In this document: positions 1-8,454 of the stretch, piece after piece
How positions within the stretch are numbered: the stretch's first letter is position 1
How the letters are laid out: each line of letters opens with the position of its first letter
Assembly: GCF_001427385.1 (NCBI RefSeq)
Contig: NZ_LMGJ01000012.1
Location: 595,107 to 659,106, forward strand
Length of the DNA stretch: 64,000 nt
DNA from: Mesorhizobium sp. Root157
GTDB taxonomy: Bacteria; Pseudomonadota; Alphaproteobacteria; Rhizobiales; Rhizobiaceae
Direction: 5' to 3'
The notes under the pieces: generated by a model
The model's input: only the letters and a program-made list of their open reading frames with translations
Told to the model about the DNA's origin: nothing
Databases searched by the model: none
Program-made: the position numbers and the translations under genes

Positions 1-684
1 GAGGGCCGCTTCGAATCCGCCGTCGTGATGGTGCTGATTGCGGCTTTCCTCGACGGCGTCGATGGCCGGTTGGCGCGGCTGCTCAAGGCCACCTCCAAGT
101 TCGGCGCTCAGATGGATTCGCTGGCCGACGTGATCAATTTTGGCGTAGCGCCCGCATTGGTGCTCTATGCCTTCCTGCTCGACCGGGCCGGTTCGCCGGG
201 CTGGATCGCCGCGCTTTTGTTCGCGATCGCCTGCGGCATGCGCCTGGCCCGCTTCAACGTGCTTGAGGAAGATCAGGACCGCCCCACCTGGCAGGGCGAG
301 TATTTCGTCGGCGTACCGGCTCCGGCTGGCGCAGTGGTGGTCATGCTGCCGCTTTACCTGTCCTTTCTGGGGCTCGAGCCGACCAATTATGCAGCCTTCA
401 TCGGCACCGCCTTCACCGTCATCATCGCCTTCCTGCTGGTCAGCCGCCTGCCGGTCTATTCGGGCAAGAGCGTGAAGATTCCGGGCGACCGCATGCTCCT
501 GGTCATCCTCGCCGTCGTCCTCTACATTCTGCTTCTGGTGAGCTATCCGTGGTACACGCTGACCGCCTCGGTCGGCGTTTACCTGATTTTCCTGCCGTTC
601 AGCGTGCGCGCCTATTCTCGCCGGGCCAAGAAGGAAGGCGAAGCCGAACTGCCGCCCGACGTCGATGCGCGGTCGTCGGAATAG
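1..684 (+). CDS. pssA: CDP-diacylglycerol--serine O-phosphatidyltransferase, 5' end cut by window
   Basis: Makes phosphatidylserine from CDP-diacylglycerol and serine in the inner membrane, the step before phosphatidylethanolamine. The CDP-alcohol phosphatidyltransferase signature D-G-x2-A-R-x8-G-x3-D-x3-D is complete at visible residues 21-43 (D21, G22, A25, R26, G35, D39, D43). Several hydrophobic segments follow (around 60-75, 100-125, 135-150, 165-200), as expected for a polytopic enzyme, with a charged tail. The reading frame is open from base 1, so the N-terminus lies outside the window; an internal ATG at 25 would remove part of the first helix and is not the real start. The gene is convergent with the acyltransferase gene that follows. 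The lipid head-group assignment to serine rather than another alcohol follows family resemblance. Confidence 0.88.
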   Translation, partial: EGRFESAVVMVLIAAFLDGVDGRLARLLKATSKFGAQMDSLADVINFGVAPALVLYAFLLDRAGSPGWIAALLFAIACGMRLARFNVLEEDQDRPTWQGEYFVGVPAPAGAVVVMLPLYLSFLGLEPTNYAAFIGTAFTVIIAFLLVSRLPVYSGKSVKIPGDRMLLVILAVVLYILLLVSYPWYTLTASVGVYLIFLPFSVRAYSRRAKKEGEAELPPDVDARSSE

Positions 685-738
685 CGGGCTCGAATAGCCG
701 CGAACCCCTACATTATAGTTTAGCGAAAACAAAGGCTT

Positions 739-756
739 GAATCGGTTTCCCGATTC
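739..756. terminator. small hairpin between convergent genes
   Basis: A 7-bp perfect stem (gaatcgg / ccgattc) with a 4-base loop sits between the convergent pssA and acyltransferase genes. There is no clear U-tract on either side, so the role as a bidirectional terminator is inferred from position. Confidence 0.35.
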
Positions 757-778
757 AGGTTCTGAATTGTGCAAGCCG

Positions 779-3007
779 CTAAGCGGCGGCGCTCAGCCCC
801 AGATGATCGAGCGCCAGCCGTCGCGCCGACATGTAGTCGGTCTTGCCCGAGCCGAGGACCGGGATCTCCTTGACCTTGATGATGTCGGCAGGCACCGCGA
901 GTTCAGCCGCACCCGCCTTCTTGCCATATTGTCGCAAAGCCTCGGGGCTGGCGTCGGCCGCCGTCGTGACCAGTACGATGCGCTCGCCGCGCCGCTTGTC
1001 GGGCACCGAAACCGCCGCGTGATGTTCTTCCGGCCACAGCGACTGCACCAGCATCTCGACCGCGCCGAGCGACACCATTTCGCCGGCCACCTTGGCGAAG
1101 CGCTTGGCACGACCGCTTATGGTGATGAAGCCTTCCCGGTCGACCGACACGATGTCGCCTGTGTCGTGCCAGTTGCCGGTGACCGGCTGCAGTTCGCCGG
1201 GCCGGTCGGCGGTCATGTAGCCCATCATCAGGTTGGGGCCGGACACCCACAGGCTGCCCCCTTCGGCAATGCCCTCGACCGGCTCGAGCCTCATGCGCAT
1301 GGCCGGCAGAAGCCTCCCGACCGTGCCTTCGCGGCCATGGATGGCGGTGTTGACGGCCACAACGGGCGCGGCCTCGGTGAGCCCATAGCCTTCAACGATC
1401 TCGGTCTGGAAGCGCTCGCGCCAGATGCGCCGTGTCTCCGGCTTTACCGCTTCGGCTCCCGCCACGACGAAGCGCAGGCTGGAGAAGTCGCCGTCCTTGG
1501 CGTTGCGCGCATAATTGGCCAGGAAGGTGTCGGTGCCGAACATCACCGTGGGGCGGATCTTGCCGGCGATTTCAGGGATGATCTTGTAGTGCAGCGGCGA
1601 GGGGTAGAGGAACAGTTTGATGCCGGCTACCAAGGGCAGGATTGTGCCGCCGGTCAGCCCGAACGAATGGAACACCGGCAAGACGTTGAGAAGTGTGTCG
1701 GCCGGCGACACGCTGATGCGCGCTTCGGCCTGCATGGCGTTGGCGACGAGGTTGCGGTGCGACAGCACCACCGCTTTGGGGGTTCCTTCGGAGCCCGATG
1801 TGAACAGGATAACGGCCGGCTTTCTTGCCTCCTGCACGCGCAGGGGCCTACGCCACAATAGCGCGGCGGCGGCCTTGTCGAAGACGGAAATTCCGGCTCG
1901 AATGTCCTCGAGCCAGAGCAATTTGGCGCCGCCGGCCTCGACCGCTTCGACGATATCGGCAAGCCCGGCTTTTTCGATGAAGGCGCGCGACGAAATCACC
2001 GTGTGGATCATTGCCGTGCGGATTGCGGCGGTAACGCTTGCCGGGCCGGCGGTGTAGTTGATCATTGCCGCGACCTGACCGGCGGACGAGAGGCCAAGCA
2101 GCGACAGGACGACGCCGTTGGTGTTGGGCAGCATCAAGCCGACTGCTTCGCCCGGCGCCGTTGCCCGCATGAAGCGGCTGCCGAGAATGCGGGAGCCGCT
2201 CAGCAGCTTGCGGTAGCTCAGCGCGCCGCTGACGATATCCTCCACGATCGTGTGTCCCGCGCCGACGCGGTCGGCGGCATCGCGCACGGCCTGAAACAGG
2301 CTGCGGTTGGGTTCGGTCGCAGAAAACCGCGCTTCCGCCACCCGGTCGAACAACGCGTTGGTCGAGCTTCCGGCCGGGTCCGGCGTCTGAGCCAGCATTT
2401 CCGCGACGGTCACCGGTTCAAGCACCGCAACCGAAAGGCTTGGGAACCAGTGGCGCGGTGCCTTGGCCGCTTCGATCCTGGAGAAGGGCAGCGAGCGCGC
2501 CCCGCCGACGAAGATCGGCACGATGCGGGCGTCCGACTGCAGGGCGATGCGGGCAAGGGCGCGATAAAGCCGGAAGGACTTCACATCCGGTTCGACGGCT
2601 TCGGGAATATAGACGGCAAGCCGGCCCTTGCCCTTCAAGACCCGCACCAGGCGGCGGCTGACGAAGACGTGCTCGGCATTGAAGGCGATTGTGCGGGCAA
2701 GTTCCCGCCACGGCTCCAGCCACGGCGATCTGGCCGACACCGGATCGAGGATGTGCAAAGTGTTGTCCGGCAGCAGGCAAAGCATCAGGGCCGGGTCGAT
2801 GCGCGACTGGTGCGTTACGACATAGATCACCGGGGCAGCGGCCTTGCGCGCCACTTTGATGCGGCTGTCTTCGATCCGGTAGGCGAGCTTGAACGGCACA
2901 TAGAGCAGCGCCTGGGTCAGGCTGAGGCCCAGCCGCACTTTTTCGATAACACCGATCAGGAACCAGGCTGCGGCGACACCAGCGAGCAACGCGAAGGTCA
3001 GGACCAT
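779..3007 (-). CDS. acyltransferase / acyl-ACP (AMP-forming) ligase fusion, Aas-like
   Basis: A 742-residue two-domain protein like the E. coli Aas enzyme, which activates fatty acids and re-acylates lysophospholipids. Residues 1-210 are PlsC-like: an N-terminal hydrophobic segment, then the H(x4)D catalytic motif in THQSRIDP near residue 66. Where PlsC proteins usually have a P-E-G block this one reads IPEA. From about 240 an AMP-binding ligase domain follows, with the phosphate-binding loop TSGSEGTPKA, the EGYGLTEAAP segment, the HDTGD motif and the C-terminal GRAKR-K hinge region. The ATG at 3007 has GGGAG about ten bases upstream. It lies opposite pssA, so lipid metabolism is a sensible setting. 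Substrate chain length and acceptor cannot be read from sequence. Confidence 0.85.
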   Translation of the reverse strand: MVLTFALLAGVAAAWFLIGVIEKVRLGLSLTQALLYVPFKLAYRIEDSRIKVARKAAAPVIYVVTHQSRIDPALMLCLLPDNTLHILDPVSARSPWLEPWRELARTIAFNAEHVFVSRRLVRVLKGKGRLAVYIPEAVEPDVKSFRLYRALARIALQSDARIVPIFVGGARSLPFSRIEAAKAPRHWFPSLSVAVLEPVTVAEMLAQTPDPAGSSTNALFDRVAEARFSATEPNRSLFQAVRDAADRVGAGHTIVEDIVSGALSYRKLLSGSRILGSRFMRATAPGEAVGLMLPNTNGVVLSLLGLSSAGQVAAMINYTAGPASVTAAIRTAMIHTVISSRAFIEKAGLADIVEAVEAGGAKLLWLEDIRAGISVFDKAAAALLWRRPLRVQEARKPAVILFTSGSEGTPKAVVLSHRNLVANAMQAEARISVSPADTLLNVLPVFHSFGLTGGTILPLVAGIKLFLYPSPLHYKIIPEIAGKIRPTVMFGTDTFLANYARNAKDGDFSSLRFVVAGAEAVKPETRRIWRERFQTEIVEGYGLTEAAPVVAVNTAIHGREGTVGRLLPAMRMRLEPVEGIAEGGSLWVSGPNLMMGYMTADRPGELQPVTGNWHDTGDIVSVDREGFITISGRAKRFAKVAGEMVSLGAVEMLVQSLWPEEHHAAVSVPDKRRGERIVLVTTAADASPEALRQYGKKAGAAELAVPADIIKVKEIPVLGSGKTDYMSARRLALDHLGLSAAA

Positions 3008-3157
3008 GCGGGCATCACTCCCAACGTATCATAGCACGGTTCTTCCCGACCGTTCCGGCAGGAAAAGTAACGAAAGTAGGATCGGCGTCAACCAAAAGCA
3101 TTAGAGTTTGGAAGGCCTCGCTTTTCTCGACTTTGCCCTCATGAAATGACGCTGGAA

Positions 3158-3185
3158 AGAAAAAGCCGGCGTTCGAGCCGGCTTT
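3158..3185 (-). terminator. rho-independent terminator, leftward
   Basis: A 9-bp perfect stem (aaagccggc / gccggcttt) with a 6-base loop. Read on the minus strand it is followed by a T-rich run. It lies about 160 bases beyond the stop of the pentapeptide-type gene and probably ends that transcript. Confidence 0.75.
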
Positions 3186-3341
3186 AAAGGAGGACGGGCA
3201 GGGGTTTGGGGGACTTGGGGACGCCCGTCGCGCCAACAATGCGCCGTTGGCGGAAAGGTTCCACAAAAAATCAGATTTCGGGCGACGGCATCTGTGCCGT
3301 CACCCCAGCGCGTCCGGTGGCTTCAACTCTTTCACAGAGTA
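3186..3341. other. non-coding stretch with two further hairpins
   Basis: Part of the 334-base gap between the Aas-like gene and the pentapeptide-type gene. Two more small inverted repeats are visible: gccaac...gttggc near 3232-3252 and gacggc...gccgtc near 3283-3300. No convincing reading frame is present; open frames here run across the terminator stem. Confidence 0.4.
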
Positions 3342-4397
3342 TCAGCGTTTGAAAAGCGCATCGCGGATCGAGCCGCGGAACTGGTAGGCGTTCGGGTACT
3401 TCGCCATTGCGTCTTCCGCTTTCATTGTTTGGCAAGGGCGATCCAATTGGTCAGCCAGCAATTGTCTGCTTTCTAGCGGCAATGGATTGCCATGAAGATC
3501 GGTTGGCGGGGTGCACAGCGAAATCTTCCTGAGCACTTCGATCTTCACGATACGGCGCGGCACTTTGTAGATCTCCGTCGGGAAAATCCTGTCTTCGTTG
3601 TCGAATGTCAGGGGTGGATAGTCCGCCCAGGCGCGCAACCCTAGAAAATGGGCGCGTGGGTTTTCGATCCAGTTCAAGGTCGCTCCGCTTATGTTGCATC
3701 GTATCAGGTCGGGTGGCGTGTCGAAGGTATATATGGCGGACTGGATGAGGTCGCATCGAGCGAACCGCGCGCCATCGAAGCGACCGGAGAGGAGAGAATT
3801 CCTCATCTCGATCCCGTCGATCTCGGTACCCTGGAAATCGGCATCCGGGAAATGCACCCAATTCATCTTCCAGTCGCGAAGCTTGGCGCCGGCCAGCCGA
3901 ATCCCTTTGGGGGCGTTGGCGAACGCATTTGCCAATTCGTCGCCGCTCCTATTGCCATGGTCGAGTGTTACCTTGTGGAAGCGCGGGGGCGTTCCGCATT
4001 TGCCTTGCGCGCTATCCCAACTGCCTACCGCCTTGCAGGAAAGGTCGAGCTCCTCGTCAATCTCGCCGGCGCCATAAACGAGCGTCAGGGCAGCACCCTT
4101 GCCGATATTGCCGCCGGTCGGCTGGAGCAATCTATCCCACGCCTTGTTGATTTCTTCAGCGTGTCTCGTTGTGCGTTCCACCTCGCGATCCTGAAAGTCG
4201 TTGCGAATCTGGATAAACGTCAGGACGACGGCAAGGAAGCCAACGAAGCTCGCGATGGCCACAATTGTCTTTGCGGCTTCGCCCCCGATGAAGCGGGTGT
4301 TCAGCGCCTTTAGGTCATTTTCTGGCACGTGAAAGATCACGACGACAATAAGCGCCGCCACCAACGGCCACACCCAAAGAGGAATGTCGCTCAGCAT
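3342..4397 (-). CDS. membrane-anchored pentapeptide-repeat-like protein
   Basis: About 351 residues. Two N-terminal membrane segments (near residues 6-24 and 45-65) are followed by a polar linker and a region (about 165-245) with loose pentapeptide-like repeats, for example GIRLAGAKLRDWKM, DADFQGTEIDG and LLSGRFDGARFARCDL. Such repeats form a right-handed beta helix; the anchored form is common in bacteria but its task is unknown. I chose the ATG at 4397 because GGGGGACAG stands just before it and the first membrane helix follows at once; a longer frame upstream to 4508 has no such signal. No operon partner. The repeat match is weak, so the name is descriptive. Confidence 0.6.
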   Translation of the reverse strand: MLSDIPLWVWPLVAALIVVVIFHVPENDLKALNTRFIGGEAAKTIVAIASFVGFLAVVLTFIQIRNDFQDREVERTTRHAEEINKAWDRLLQPTGGNIGKGAALTLVYGAGEIDEELDLSCKAVGSWDSAQGKCGTPPRFHKVTLDHGNRSGDELANAFANAPKGIRLAGAKLRDWKMNWVHFPDADFQGTEIDGIEMRNSLLSGRFDGARFARCDLIQSAIYTFDTPPDLIRCNISGATLNWIENPRAHFLGLRAWADYPPLTFDNEDRIFPTEIYKVPRRIVKIEVLRKISLCTPPTDLHGNPLPLESRQLLADQLDRPCQTMKAEDAMAKYPNAYQFRGSIRDALFKR

Positions 4398-4527
4398 CTG
4401 TCCCCCAGTCGAATGCCGCGACGCCATGGTGCGCCTGGCGTCGTGCGATGTCCATCCGGTTGCGGCTACGTGGTGTGGTGTGCTGCGCAGCGACGCGCGT
4501 GCTGACACCCTTGTGTCAGGTGAACGG

Positions 4528-5418
4528 CTAGCCTGCGGGCCTGCCGAACCGCTCGCTGGCGACGATGATCAAGCCGGCGCCTACGATCAACGCCGCGCCG
4601 ATGAACACCTCGGCTCGCGGCACGTCGCCCCAGATGGCGAAGCCAAGCGCGAAAGCCCACACCAGAGACGTGTATTCGAACGGCGCGATGATCGACACGG
4701 GCGCCCGTTTCATGCCCTCGAACAGCAGGAACTGCGCCAGGCCGCCAAGCACGCCGACGCCGACCAAAAGGGCAAGAGAGCGTGGATCGGGCGTCTGCCA
4801 AAGTTGCAGCAGCGGCAGGCCGGCAATGACCAGGAAAAAAGCGTTGTTGAGAATGAGCTGGATCAGCGTGCGTTCCTGCAGGGCGATCTTGCGCAAAAGC
4901 ACGATGGACAGCCCCCAGAGGAAGGCTGCCGCCAGCACGAGCAGAACCGGCATGGAAAATCCGAGCCGAGCCGGGTCGCAGGCGATGAATACGCCGACGA
5001 AGCCCAACAGCACGGCTGCCCACCGAATGGCCGGCACCTTCTCGCCGAGCAGAGCGATCGACAGCACGGTGACGATGATGGGAGCGGCGAAATAGATCGT
5101 CGTCAGCTCGGCCAATTGCAAATGCTTGGCCGCCGTGTAGTAGCAAAGCCAGGCGATGAGGATGAGGAAGCTGCGCAACAGCATGGCCCGCACGATGGGC
5201 GAGCGGGCGGCTTGTGCATAAACCTTCGCGCCTCCGACAAGGCCGCAGCCGATCAGGATCGTGGCGCTGCGGAAAAACAGGATCTGCAGGACGGTGATGT
5301 CGGCTACCAGCAGCTTGATGGCCGCATCCTGGGTGGAAAAAAGCAGGTAAGCCAGGCTGGTCAACAAAATGCCGGCCAACACGCTTTGACGCGACTCCAA
5401 TATGGCGACGTTGGTCAT
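4528..5418 (-). CDS. EamA-type (DMT superfamily) membrane transporter
   Basis: About 296 residues with ten hydrophobic segments arranged as two EamA repeats, as in drug/metabolite exporters of the RhaT/YdcZ kind. Typical family features are the N-terminal SQDAAIKLL segment in helix 1 (here FSTQDAAIK) and the ALLGEKVPAIRWAAVLLGF block at the end of the first repeat, mirrored near the C-terminus. Start at 5418 is preferred over 5463 because GGGAG lies eight bases upstream and the first helix comes soon after. Substrate unknown. Divergent from the OsmC gene; the shared 190-base interval probably holds both promoters. Confidence 0.85.
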   Translation of the reverse strand: MTNVAILESRQSVLAGILLTSLAYLLFSTQDAAIKLLVADITVLQILFFRSATILIGCGLVGGAKVYAQAARSPIVRAMLLRSFLILIAWLCYYTAAKHLQLAELTTIYFAAPIIVTVLSIALLGEKVPAIRWAAVLLGFVGVFIACDPARLGFSMPVLLVLAAAFLWGLSIVLLRKIALQERTLIQLILNNAFFLVIAGLPLLQLWQTPDPRSLALLVGVGVLGGLAQFLLFEGMKRAPVSIIAPFEYTSLVWAFALGFAIWGDVPRAEVFIGAALIVGAGLIIVASERFGRPAG

Positions 5419-5606
5419 GCGATCTCCCGGCATGGAGGCGTGGCCGGAAAATCGGCCAGACATGCACGCTTCACGCTTACACGATGCCGATGCCCCGAAC
5501 TGCTGTGCCAGGCCGGCTCATGCTTTGGCTCAGAGCGGTGCGATATTGTCGTGCCGGCCTGTTCGGTGCGTAGTAGAGTGCGAAAAACGCCGAGCGGGAG
5601 TGGGCA

Positions 5607-6113
5607 ATGGACGCCGCCGAATTGAAAGCCATGCAATCGCCGCTCAAGGATGCCTATCGCGAGGATGCTGCGCAGGCGGTCATCACGCTGCGGGCGAAGG
5701 GTACGCTCGACGATCAGAAGATCGCCTGCAAGGTGGAGACGGGTAGGGCGCTGGCCGTGGCCGGGCTGCACCCCGCCACCGGCGGTTCAGGGCTTGAATT
5801 GTGCTCCGGCGACATGCTGCTCGAAGCGCTGGTGGCCTGTGCCGGGGTGACGCTGAAGGCGGTTGCCACGGCACTGGAGTTTCGGTTGGGTTCGGCCACG
5901 GTCGAGGCCGAAGGCGACCTCGATTTTCGCGGCACGCTTGGCGTCGCCAAGGATGCGCCGGTTGGGTTTCGCGCCATTCGGCTGGCGTTCCGTCTCGACA
6001 CGGACGAACCGCAGGAGCGCATCGACGCGCTGCTCAAGCTTACCGAGCGCTATTGCGTGGTGTTCCAGACGCTCAACTCCCGACCGCAACTGTCAGTCAG
6101 CGCCGAGCGCTGA
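5607..6113 (+). CDS. OsmC family peroxide-handling protein
   Basis: 168 residues, the usual size for OsmC/Ohr proteins, which reduce organic hydroperoxides with a pair of cysteines. The two expected cysteines are present at C78 (in LVACAGVTLK) and C150 (in LTERYCVVFQ), in the typical spacing and local context. Additional cysteines occur at 41 and 66. Monocistronic, with a strong palindrome just past the stop. Distinguishing OsmC from Ohr or YhfA subgroups is not possible by eye. Confidence 0.85.
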   Translation: MDAAELKAMQSPLKDAYREDAAQAVITLRAKGTLDDQKIACKVETGRALAVAGLHPATGGSGLELCSGDMLLEALVACAGVTLKAVATALEFRLGSATVEAEGDLDFRGTLGVAKDAPVGFRAIRLAFRLDTDEPQERIDALLKLTERYCVVFQTLNSRPQLSVSAER

Positions 6114-6135
6114 CATCTGGATTCCCAAAGTGAAC

Positions 6136-6161
6136 GGGCGGACCGGATATCCGGTCCGCCC
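6136..6161. terminator. perfect 26-bp palindrome between convergent genes
   Basis: The 26 bases are fully self-complementary around a central atat. It lies 23 bases after the OsmC stop and before the convergent lectin-like gene. There is no U-tract, so a terminator role is by position; a protein binding site is also possible. Confidence 0.5.
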
Positions 6162-6186
6162 GTGCCAGGGCTTTCAACGCAACACC

Positions 6187-6210
6187 GGCCGCGTCGTTGT
6201 AGACGCGGCC
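6187..6210 (-). terminator. hairpin downstream of lectin-like gene
   Basis: A 9-bp perfect stem (ggccgcgtc / gacgcggcc) with a 6-base loop lies 13 bases past the stop of the leftward lectin-like gene. No clear U-run, so the role is tentative. Confidence 0.4.
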
Positions 6211-6222
6211 TCGGTGCGATCC

Positions 6223-6849
6223 TCAATTGGCGGCGAAGCAGTAGAACAGGCCGTCGCCGCCCGTGCCTTTCAGCGCTTCCTGGCTGCAGCCGCCGCGCGA
6301 GGCGTGCGAAGAGTTCCACGATTTGGCGGCTGCCGAATCGTCAAGCCCAGTACGGTCGGAATGGCCCAACATCGCCACCCCTTCCGCGCCGCTCAACGTC
6401 CAGTCGCCGCACGTCTGGTCGAGGACTTTGGTCCCGTCCGCATTGGAGCCGGTCAGGATATCGTGGCGGTTGGGGGTGTCGCCACGCCCGTTGATGACTT
6501 CGCCCTTCTCGCTGAGCGCCGTCTGCTTGGTCAGGTTGTTGGCGTCGCCATGCAAGGTGGCGACATCGTCGGCGATCTTCTCGCCCTTGGCGTTGAACCA
6601 TGGACCGCTGCCGATGCGGTCGCGGGCGTCGGTGTCGCTGGTCGAAAGATAGGCATGCCATGTCTTGCCGGTCGCGCCGGCGGCTTCCGCAAGCGACGTG
6701 CAATGCGCATCGGCGCCGGCAAGGCCGCCAAGATCGGCACCCTTGCCCGAGCCGGCGCTGGTCACGAAGAAACTCATCGAAGTGTCCTGGGCGAATGCTG
6801 CGCCGCCGGCAGCAAGGGTCAGGGCAGTCAGGATCAGCAATGTTCGCAT
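6223..6849 (-). CDS. secreted C-type-lectin-like / endostatin-like fold protein
   Basis: 208 residues with a clear signal peptide (MRTLLILTALTLAAGGAAFA, cleavage after about residue 20). The mature part has the features of small bacterial lectin-fold domains (DUF1554/endostatin-like): a glycine-rich start with GGLAGADAHC, WHAYLSTS, then RIGSGPWFNAKGE, and a C-terminal W-N-S-S-H ... FYCF block with paired cysteines. It should act in the periplasm or outside the cell. The ligand is unknown. It stands alone between two hairpins and the SDR gene. The fold call is from motif resemblance only. Confidence 0.65.
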   Translation of the reverse strand: MRTLLILTALTLAAGGAAFAQDTSMSFFVTSAGSGKGADLGGLAGADAHCTSLAEAAGATGKTWHAYLSTSDTDARDRIGSGPWFNAKGEKIADDVATLHGDANNLTKQTALSEKGEVINGRGDTPNRHDILTGSNADGTKVLDQTCGDWTLSGAEGVAMLGHSDRTGLDDSAAAKSWNSSHASRGGCSQEALKGTGGDGLFYCFAAN

Positions 6850-6939
6850 GATGGTGTCCTCCAGCTTGTTGACGGTCGTTGCCTGCTGGAAAACGATAGG
6901 GGGCGGCGGAATCGTCCACCAATCACGACTTCGTGTGGC

Positions 6940-7701
6940 TTATTCCGGCATGCGGTAGGACACCCAGCGGTCGTGCCTGGCTTGGTAGATCATGCCGGTC
7001 TCGGTCAGTGCGGGGCTGGCGAGCGTGACGATGCGGGCGGCAATGTCGGAAGGATGCGGCAGCGTTTCCGGATTTTCGCCGGGCACGGCCTGCGCGCGCA
7101 TCGCTGTGCGCGTGGCGCCCGGATCGACCGCGTTGACGCGCAACGGCATGTTGCGGGTTTCGTCGGCCCAGGAGCGCGCCAGCGCTTCGACCGCGGCCTT
7201 GGAAGCGGCGTAAGGGCCCCAGAAGGCGCGAGCCGAATGCGCCGCACCCGATGAAATGAGGATGGCGCGGCCGGCGTCGGACAGCCTAAGCAGCGGATCG
7301 ACCGAGCGGATCATGCGCCAGGTTGAGGTGACGTTGACGGTCATGACCTTGTCGAAGGTTTTGGCTTCGACATGGCCGAGCGGTGATATGGTGCCCAGCA
7401 CGCCGGCGTTGGCGACGAGGATGTCGAGCTTGCCCCAGCGCTCGTGGATGGCGCCGCCGAGGCGGTCGATGCCGTCCATGTCGGCCAGATCGAGCGGAAC
7501 CAGCGTTGCCCCGCCCTTGCCGGTCCTGTTGCGCTCGGCCTTGATCTCGTCGTCCAGTTCTTCCAGTCCGCCGACCGTGCGCGCCACGGCAATGACATGC
7601 GCGCCGGCAGCGGCCAGATGCCTTGCAATGAAATAGCCTATGCCGCGCGAAGCGCCGGTAACGACGGCGGTGCGGCCGGTGAGGTCGAGGGCAGGGGTCA
7701 T
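6940..7701 (-). CDS. SDR family NAD(P)-dependent oxidoreductase
   Basis: 253 residues, the normal length for a classical short-chain dehydrogenase. The cofactor loop TGASRGIG is at residues 15-22, NAG follows in LVANAGVLG, the catalytic Ser lies in ILISSGAAHS and the Y-x3-K pair in YAASKAA. I start at the ATG at 7701; a longer open frame upstream runs through the repeat DNA at 7796-7902 and is not credible. It follows purF in the leftward direction in many Rhizobiales, though here doxX lies between on the other strand. Substrate unknown. Confidence 0.87.
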   Translation of the reverse strand: MTPALDLTGRTAVVTGASRGIGYFIARHLAAAGAHVIAVARTVGGLEELDDEIKAERNRTGKGGATLVPLDLADMDGIDRLGGAIHERWGKLDILVANAGVLGTISPLGHVEAKTFDKVMTVNVTSTWRMIRSVDPLLRLSDAGRAILISSGAAHSARAFWGPYAASKAAVEALARSWADETRNMPLRVNAVDPGATRTAMRAQAVPGENPETLPHPSDIAARIVTLASPALTETGMIYQARHDRWVSYRMPE

Positions 7702-7795
7702 TCGGCTATCCAACTGAAGCGTGGGCACCAGATAGGACGAATCCGCCAAAGAAGGAACCCTGTGAGGGGTGATCCATTTTGCCCCAGTCCACTGC

Positions 7796-7902
7796 ATGTC
7801 TCCCGAAAGTGGGAGCCGGTTTCGGGACAAAGACATGCATGAACGCAAGTGGCTAAAGCATCGGACCGAAAAGTGGATCCGGTTTTCGGAAATCTGATGC
7901 TC
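7796..7902. repeat. tandem palindromic intergenic repeats
   Basis: Two adjacent stem-loops of related sequence. The first has outer arms gcatgtc/gacatgc and inner arms tcccgaaa/tttcggga; the second has outer arms agcatc/gatgct and inner arms ccgaaaa/ttttcgg. Both centre on a gtgg-a-cc-type loop. A related copy is at 23030-23105. This matches the mosaic intergenic repeats typical of rhizobia. The rest of the 309-base gap (7702-8010) shows nothing else I recognise. Confidence 0.7.
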
Positions 7903-8010
7903 AAACAAAGGATCGCGAGACGCTCTAGCGGAATTTTCGGGCCCGGATGTCGGGAATGCCTGCCACTCGGCGTCCTTGGAGCGAAACACGCATTGTTGGA
8001 GAAGCAACCC

Positions 8011-8415
8011 ATGGGCAGAACCGTAGCAATCCTGATCGCAAGGCTGATCTTCGCCGGCGTCTTCGCCATGGCCGCCGCCTTCAAGTTCGCCGGCATGGCG
8101 GATACGGCAGCCTATATTGCCGCTGCCGGATTTCCGTTTCCGTTGCTTCTGGCTTGGCTCGCGGCGTTCTTCGAAGTGGGGCTGGTCTTGGCATTCCTGA
8201 CCGGTGCCTTCTTTTCCGAGGCATCACTTCTGGCAGGCGTCTATGTGATCTTTCTGGCGTTCGCCTTCCACGGCCCGTCGCATTGGGAAGGCAACCAGGC
8301 CGAGTTCGGCTTCTTCGTCGATCACTTCACCTTCCTGGCCGGGCTGCTCTATGCAGCCATGCACGGGCCGGGCGGGAAGTTCACGGTGAACCACGGCCTG
8401 ATCTGGAAGCCTTGA
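8011..8415 (+). CDS. DoxX family membrane protein
   Basis: 134 residues, four hydrophobic segments (about 3-25, 35-52, 55-75, 105-120), with the family pattern of a small first helix rich in Ala/Gly/Phe, KFAGM, and a conserved HWEGNQAEF loop before the last helix. DoxX proteins are small inner-membrane proteins often tied to redox stress; this one has no clear partner. The ATG at 8011 has GGAGAAG at the right distance. An upstream open frame to 7849 would be encoded by repeat DNA. Confidence 0.8.
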   Translation: MGRTVAILIARLIFAGVFAMAAAFKFAGMADTAAYIAAAGFPFPLLLAWLAAFFEVGLVLAFLTGAFFSEASLLAGVYVIFLAFAFHGPSHWEGNQAEFGFFVDHFTFLAGLLYAAMHGPGGKFTVNHGLIWKP

Positions 8416-8454
8416 GCGATCCGCAAGGCACTTCGACGATTGAAGCCAGGAAGC

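Noticed and set aside
737..1861. Long open frame on the plus strand opposite the Aas-like gene
   Set aside because: Antisense shadow of a high-GC gene; the opposite strand has full family motifs. The same applies to long opposite-strand frames at 8440-9900, 10858-12735, 14940-16937 and 26444-28033.
3015..3266. 83-codon frame on the minus strand between two genes
   Set aside because: It runs straight across the perfect terminator stem at 3162-3185 and has no recognisable domain or ribosome site.
7698..8096. 132-codon minus-strand frame across the repeat DNA upstream of doxX
   Set aside because: Composed of repeat sequence and the antisense of doxX.
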